From Hydractinia symbiolongicarpus (lineage: Eukaryota > Cnidaria > Hydrozoa > Anthoathecata > Hydractiniidae): a stretch of DNA of 64,000 nt. The notes under the pieces were generated by a model. It had not been told where the DNA came from, made no database searches, and worked only from the letters and a program-made list of their open reading frames with translations. Positions 60,961-64,000 of the stretch are shown in pieces. The stretch spans positions 3,286,001 through 3,350,000 of the forward strand of contig NC_079881.1 in the NCBI RefSeq assembly GCF_029227915.1. The letters are read 5' to 3'. The position numbers and the translations under genes were made by a program. Positions within the stretch are counted from its first letter, which is position 1. Each line of letters opens with the position of its first letter.

Positions 60961-63937
60961 TAACACAGCGCTCAGTGTACTCGCTGAGTTCCAGCAATCG
61001 TAACAAATTAAGAAGAATGTTTTTTCTTGGAGTCCAATTGGCTCACTTATCACAATAATCAGGTAACAGTCTGAAATCAATTCAACTAAGACCCACAGTC
61101 AATCGTTTCACTGTTACAAGCGATACCACCAAGTAATATCGGAAAATTATCACTATATACATTCTGGTACGAATATGTGACGCAGCCGTTGTAACTCAAA
61201 AGGATGGATACTGTTAGAAAGTCAACGAAATGTAGTTTTTGAAACTGTCTTTATTTGTTCAGCGCGCGATTACGGCTAGGGTTTGTCCCACAGTACAAAA
61301 TGACTTATTTATCTAAACTTTTAAATACACCGCTAACACAGCGCCCAGTGTAATCGCTGAGTTCCAGCAAACATGTCAAATTAAGAAGAATGATTTTTCT
61401 TGGAGTCCAATTGGCTCAATTATCACATTAATAGGGTCAAAGAACACAATCAGTTCAATTAAGTCGCACAGTCATTCATTTCACTGTTAAAAGCGATACC
61501 ACCTAGTAATATCAGAAAATTATGGCTAAATACATGTTGGTACGAATATGTGAAACAGCCGTTGTAACTCAAACGGACCGACACCGTTAGAAAGACAATG
61601 AAATGTAGTTATTGAAATGGTCTCTATTTCTTCAGCGCGCGCTAACGGCTAAGATTGGTCCCGCAGTAAAAAATGACTTATATCTCTAAATTTTTAAATG
61701 AAGCGCTACCACAGCGCCCAGTGTAAACGCTGTGTTCCGGCAATCATGTCAAATTAGAAGAATGTTATTTCCTGGAGTTCAATTGTCTCATTAATCACAT
61801 TCATAAGGTCAAAATACTAAATCAGTTCAATTAAGTCCCACAGTCAATCGAATCACTGTTAAGAGCGATGCAACCTAGTAATATCAGAAAAATATCGCTA
61901 AATACATGTTGGTACGAATATGTGACGCAACCGTTGTAACTCAAAAGGATTGATACTGTTAGAAAATCAATGAAATGTAGTTTTTGAAACTGTCTCTAAA
62001 TCTTCAGCGCCCACTAAGGGCTCAGATTGGTCCCACAGTAAAAATGACTTATTTATCTAAATTTTTAAATACACCGCTAACACAGCGCCCAGTGTAATCG
62101 CTAAGTTCCAAACAATCATGTCAAAATAAGAAGAATGTTTTTTCGTGGAGTCCAATTGGCTCACTTATCACATTAATAGTGTCAAAGCCCACAATCAGTT
62201 CAATTAAGTCGCACAGTCAATCATTTCACTGTTAAAAGCGATACCACCTAGTAATATCAGAAAATTATCGCTAAATACATGTTGGTACGAATATGTGACC
62301 CTACCGTTGTAACTCAAACGAACTGACACCGTTAGAAAGACAATGAAATGTAGTTCTTGAAATTGTCTCTATTTCTTCAGCGCGCGCTAACGGCTAGGAT
62401 TGGTCCCGCAGTAAAAAATGAATTACTTATCTAATATTTTTAAATAAAGGACAACCACAGCGCCCAGTGTAATCACTGAGTTTCAGCAATCATGTCAAAT
62501 TAGGAAGAATGTTTTTTCTTGGAGTCCAATCGGCTCACGTATCACATTCATCAGGTCACAGTCCAAAATCAGTTCAATTAAGTCCCACAGTCAATCGTTT
62601 CAATGTTGAAAGCGATACAACCTAGTAATATCGGAAAAATATCACTAAATACATTTTGGTACGAATTTGTGACGCAACCGTTGTAACTCAAAAGAATTGA
62701 TACTGTTAGAAAGTCAATGAAATGTAGTTTTTGAAACTGCCTCTATTTCTTCAGCGCGCGATAACGGCTAGGATTGGTCCCACAGTAAAAAATGACTTAT
62801 TTATATAAATTTTTAAATAAATCGCTAACACAACGCCAGTGTAATCGCTGAGTTCCAGCAATCATATCAAATTAAGAAGAATGTTTTTTCTTGGAGTCTA
62901 ATCGGCTCACTGATCACATTCATAAGGTCAAAGTCCAAAATCAGTTCAATTAAGTCCCACAGTCAATCGTTCCACTGTTAAAAGCGATACAACATAGTAA
63001 TATCGGAAAATTTATCACTAAATACATTTTGGTACGAATTTGTGACGCAACCGTTGTAACTCAAAAGAATTGATACTGTTAGAAAGTCAATGAAATGTAG
63101 TTTTTGAAACTGTCTCTATTTCTAAAGCGCGCGATAACGGCTAGGATTGGTCCCACAGTAAAAAATGACTTATTTATATAAATTTTTAAATAAATCGCTA
63201 ACACAACGCCAGTGTAATCGCTGAGTTCCAGCAATCATATCAAATTAAGAAGAATGTTTTTTCTTGGAGTCTAATCGGCTCACTGATCACATTCATAAGG
63301 TCAAAGTCCAAAATCAGTTCAATTAAGTCCCACAGTCAATCGTTCCATTGTTAAAAGCGATACAACATAGTAATATCGGAAAAATATCACTAAATACATT
63401 TTGGTACGAATTTGTGACGCAACCGTTGTAACTCAAAAGAATTGATACTGTTAGAAAGTCAATGAAATGTAGTTTTTGAAACTGTCTCTATTTCTTCAGC
63501 GCGCGATAACGGCTAGGATTGGTCCCACAGTAAAGAATGACTTATTTATCTAAATTTTTAAATACACCGATAACACAGCGCCCAGTGTAATCGCTAAGTT
63601 CGAAACAATCATGTCAAAATAAGAAGAATGTTTTTTCTTGGAGTCCAATCGGCTCACTTATCACATTAATAAGGTCAAAGTCCTACATCAGTTCAATTAA
63701 GTCCCACAGTCAATCGTTCCACTGTTAAAAGCGATACAACATAGTAATATCGGAAAAATATCACTATATACATTTTGGTACGAATTTGTGACGCAACCGT
63801 TGTAACTCAAAAGAATAGATACTGTTAGAAAGTCAATGAAATGTAGTTTTTGAAACTGTCTCTATTTCTTCAGCGCGCGATAACGGCTAGGATTGTTCCC
63901 ACAGTAAAAAATGACTTATTTCTCTACATTTTTAAAT
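60954..63937 (+). repeat. Octamer HOR, copy 2 (2,984 bp)
   Basis: Monomer starts within: 61284, 61657, 62029, 62402, 62776, 63149, 63521, 63895. Offsets to copy 1 are 2,985 bp, then 2,984 bp after one A is lost from the A-run at 62039 ('cagtaaaaatgac'). A few substitutions are visible ('cggaccgac' near 61574, 'actgcctct' near 62737, 'agaatagatac' near 63812). Confidence 0.94.
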
Positions 63938-64000
63938 GAAGCGCTACCACAGCGCCCAGTGTAATCACTGAGTTCCAGGTATCATGTCAAATTAAGAAGA
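63938..64000 (+). repeat. Array continues past the right edge
   Basis: The remainder of the 63895 unit continues with 'gaagcgctaccac' and 'ccaggtatcatg', as in the 56064 unit. The array evidently extends beyond the window. Confidence 0.95.

Larger units (their letters stand above)
1..64000 (+). repeat. Satellite array of ~372 bp monomers filling the window
   Basis: A ~372 bp unit repeats head to tail from end to end, anchored on 'attggtccc' at 172 positions. Spacing is 370-374 bp except for two deleted units (298 and 347 bp). Landmarks by offset from the anchor are: 'ggtcccacag' (0), an A-run (+12), 'tttttaaat' (+36), a short GCGCT/AGCGC hairpin (about +47), 'ggagtccaatt' or 'ggagttcaatt' (about +115), a second 'agtcccacag' (+177), 'tagtaatatc' (+220), 'tacatgttggtacgaa' (+247), 'atgtagtttttg' (+320) and a variable GC-rich tag (about +345 to +365). 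No unique sequence, gene or mobile element interrupts it. The plus strand is an arbitrary orientation. The satellite family is not recognised; centromeric or heterochromatic location is inference. Confidence 0.98.

Noticed and set aside
1-64000. CRISPR array
   Set aside because: The repeat is ~372 bp with no unique spacers; the whole unit is repeated and variation is by substitution.
1-64000. Human-type alpha satellite or the Drosophila 359 bp (1.688) satellite
   Set aside because: The unit length excludes the 171 bp alpha monomer, and I see no resemblance to either sequence as I know them. A database search would be decisive.
1-64000. LTR or other transposon remnants, rRNA spacer, tRNA or small RNA genes
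   Set aside because: Every interval between anchors is accounted for by the satellite monomer. No terminal repeats, target-site duplications or RNA-gene landmarks were seen.

Overview
The whole 64 kb window is one uninterrupted satellite-DNA array. The repeating unit (monomer) is about 372 bp (370-374 bp in 169 of 171 complete copies). I used the short landmark 'attggtccc' as an anchor and located 172 monomer starts, from 226 to 63895. The bases at 1-225 and 63895-64000 are partial units. All copies lie in the same orientation. I see no gene, RNA gene, transposon, spacer or inversion, and no open reading frame longer than 71 codons. Short open frames fall in the same place of repeated monomers and are noncoding.

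The organism cannot be named from this sequence. A long head-to-tail array of a ~370 bp AT-rich unit with nested higher-order repeats (HORs) is typical of eukaryotic centromeric, pericentromeric or heterochromatic DNA. Bases 1-360 hold 133 G+C (37%) and 14 CpG against about 12 expected, so CpG is not depleted. That fits a lightly methylated genome, such as many insects and other invertebrates, better than a vertebrate or plant satellite. This is inference. I do not recognise the unit as a named satellite.

Layout. (I) 1-9917: two lead monomers, a six-monomer block, a region of alternating P/Q monomers (746 bp dimers), a second six-monomer block and one P/Q dimer. (II) 9921-18771: two adjacent monomers with internal deletions, a run of four related monomers, then more P/Q dimers including a 3,360 bp offset duplication. 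(III) 18547-30327: a near-copy of region I that differs by one lost monomer and six gained P/Q monomers. (IV) 30331-41886: a fifth, partial six-monomer block, a duplicated pentamer (1,863 bp) and a more mixed stretch. (V) 41887-53823: 747 bp dimers, a 4,107 bp offset duplication and two successive tandem tetramer duplications (1,490 and 1,491 bp). (VI) 53824-64000: an octamer HOR of 2,985 bp in tandem (57969-60953 and 60954-63937), with a nine-monomer relative at 52765-56106.

Two ancestral monomer classes can be told apart at several linked sites. They alternate in much of the array, and many monomers are chimeras of the two. The sequence therefore records unequal crossover, gene conversion and local amplification. 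The features tile the window block by block with monomer start positions, so every base is accounted for.
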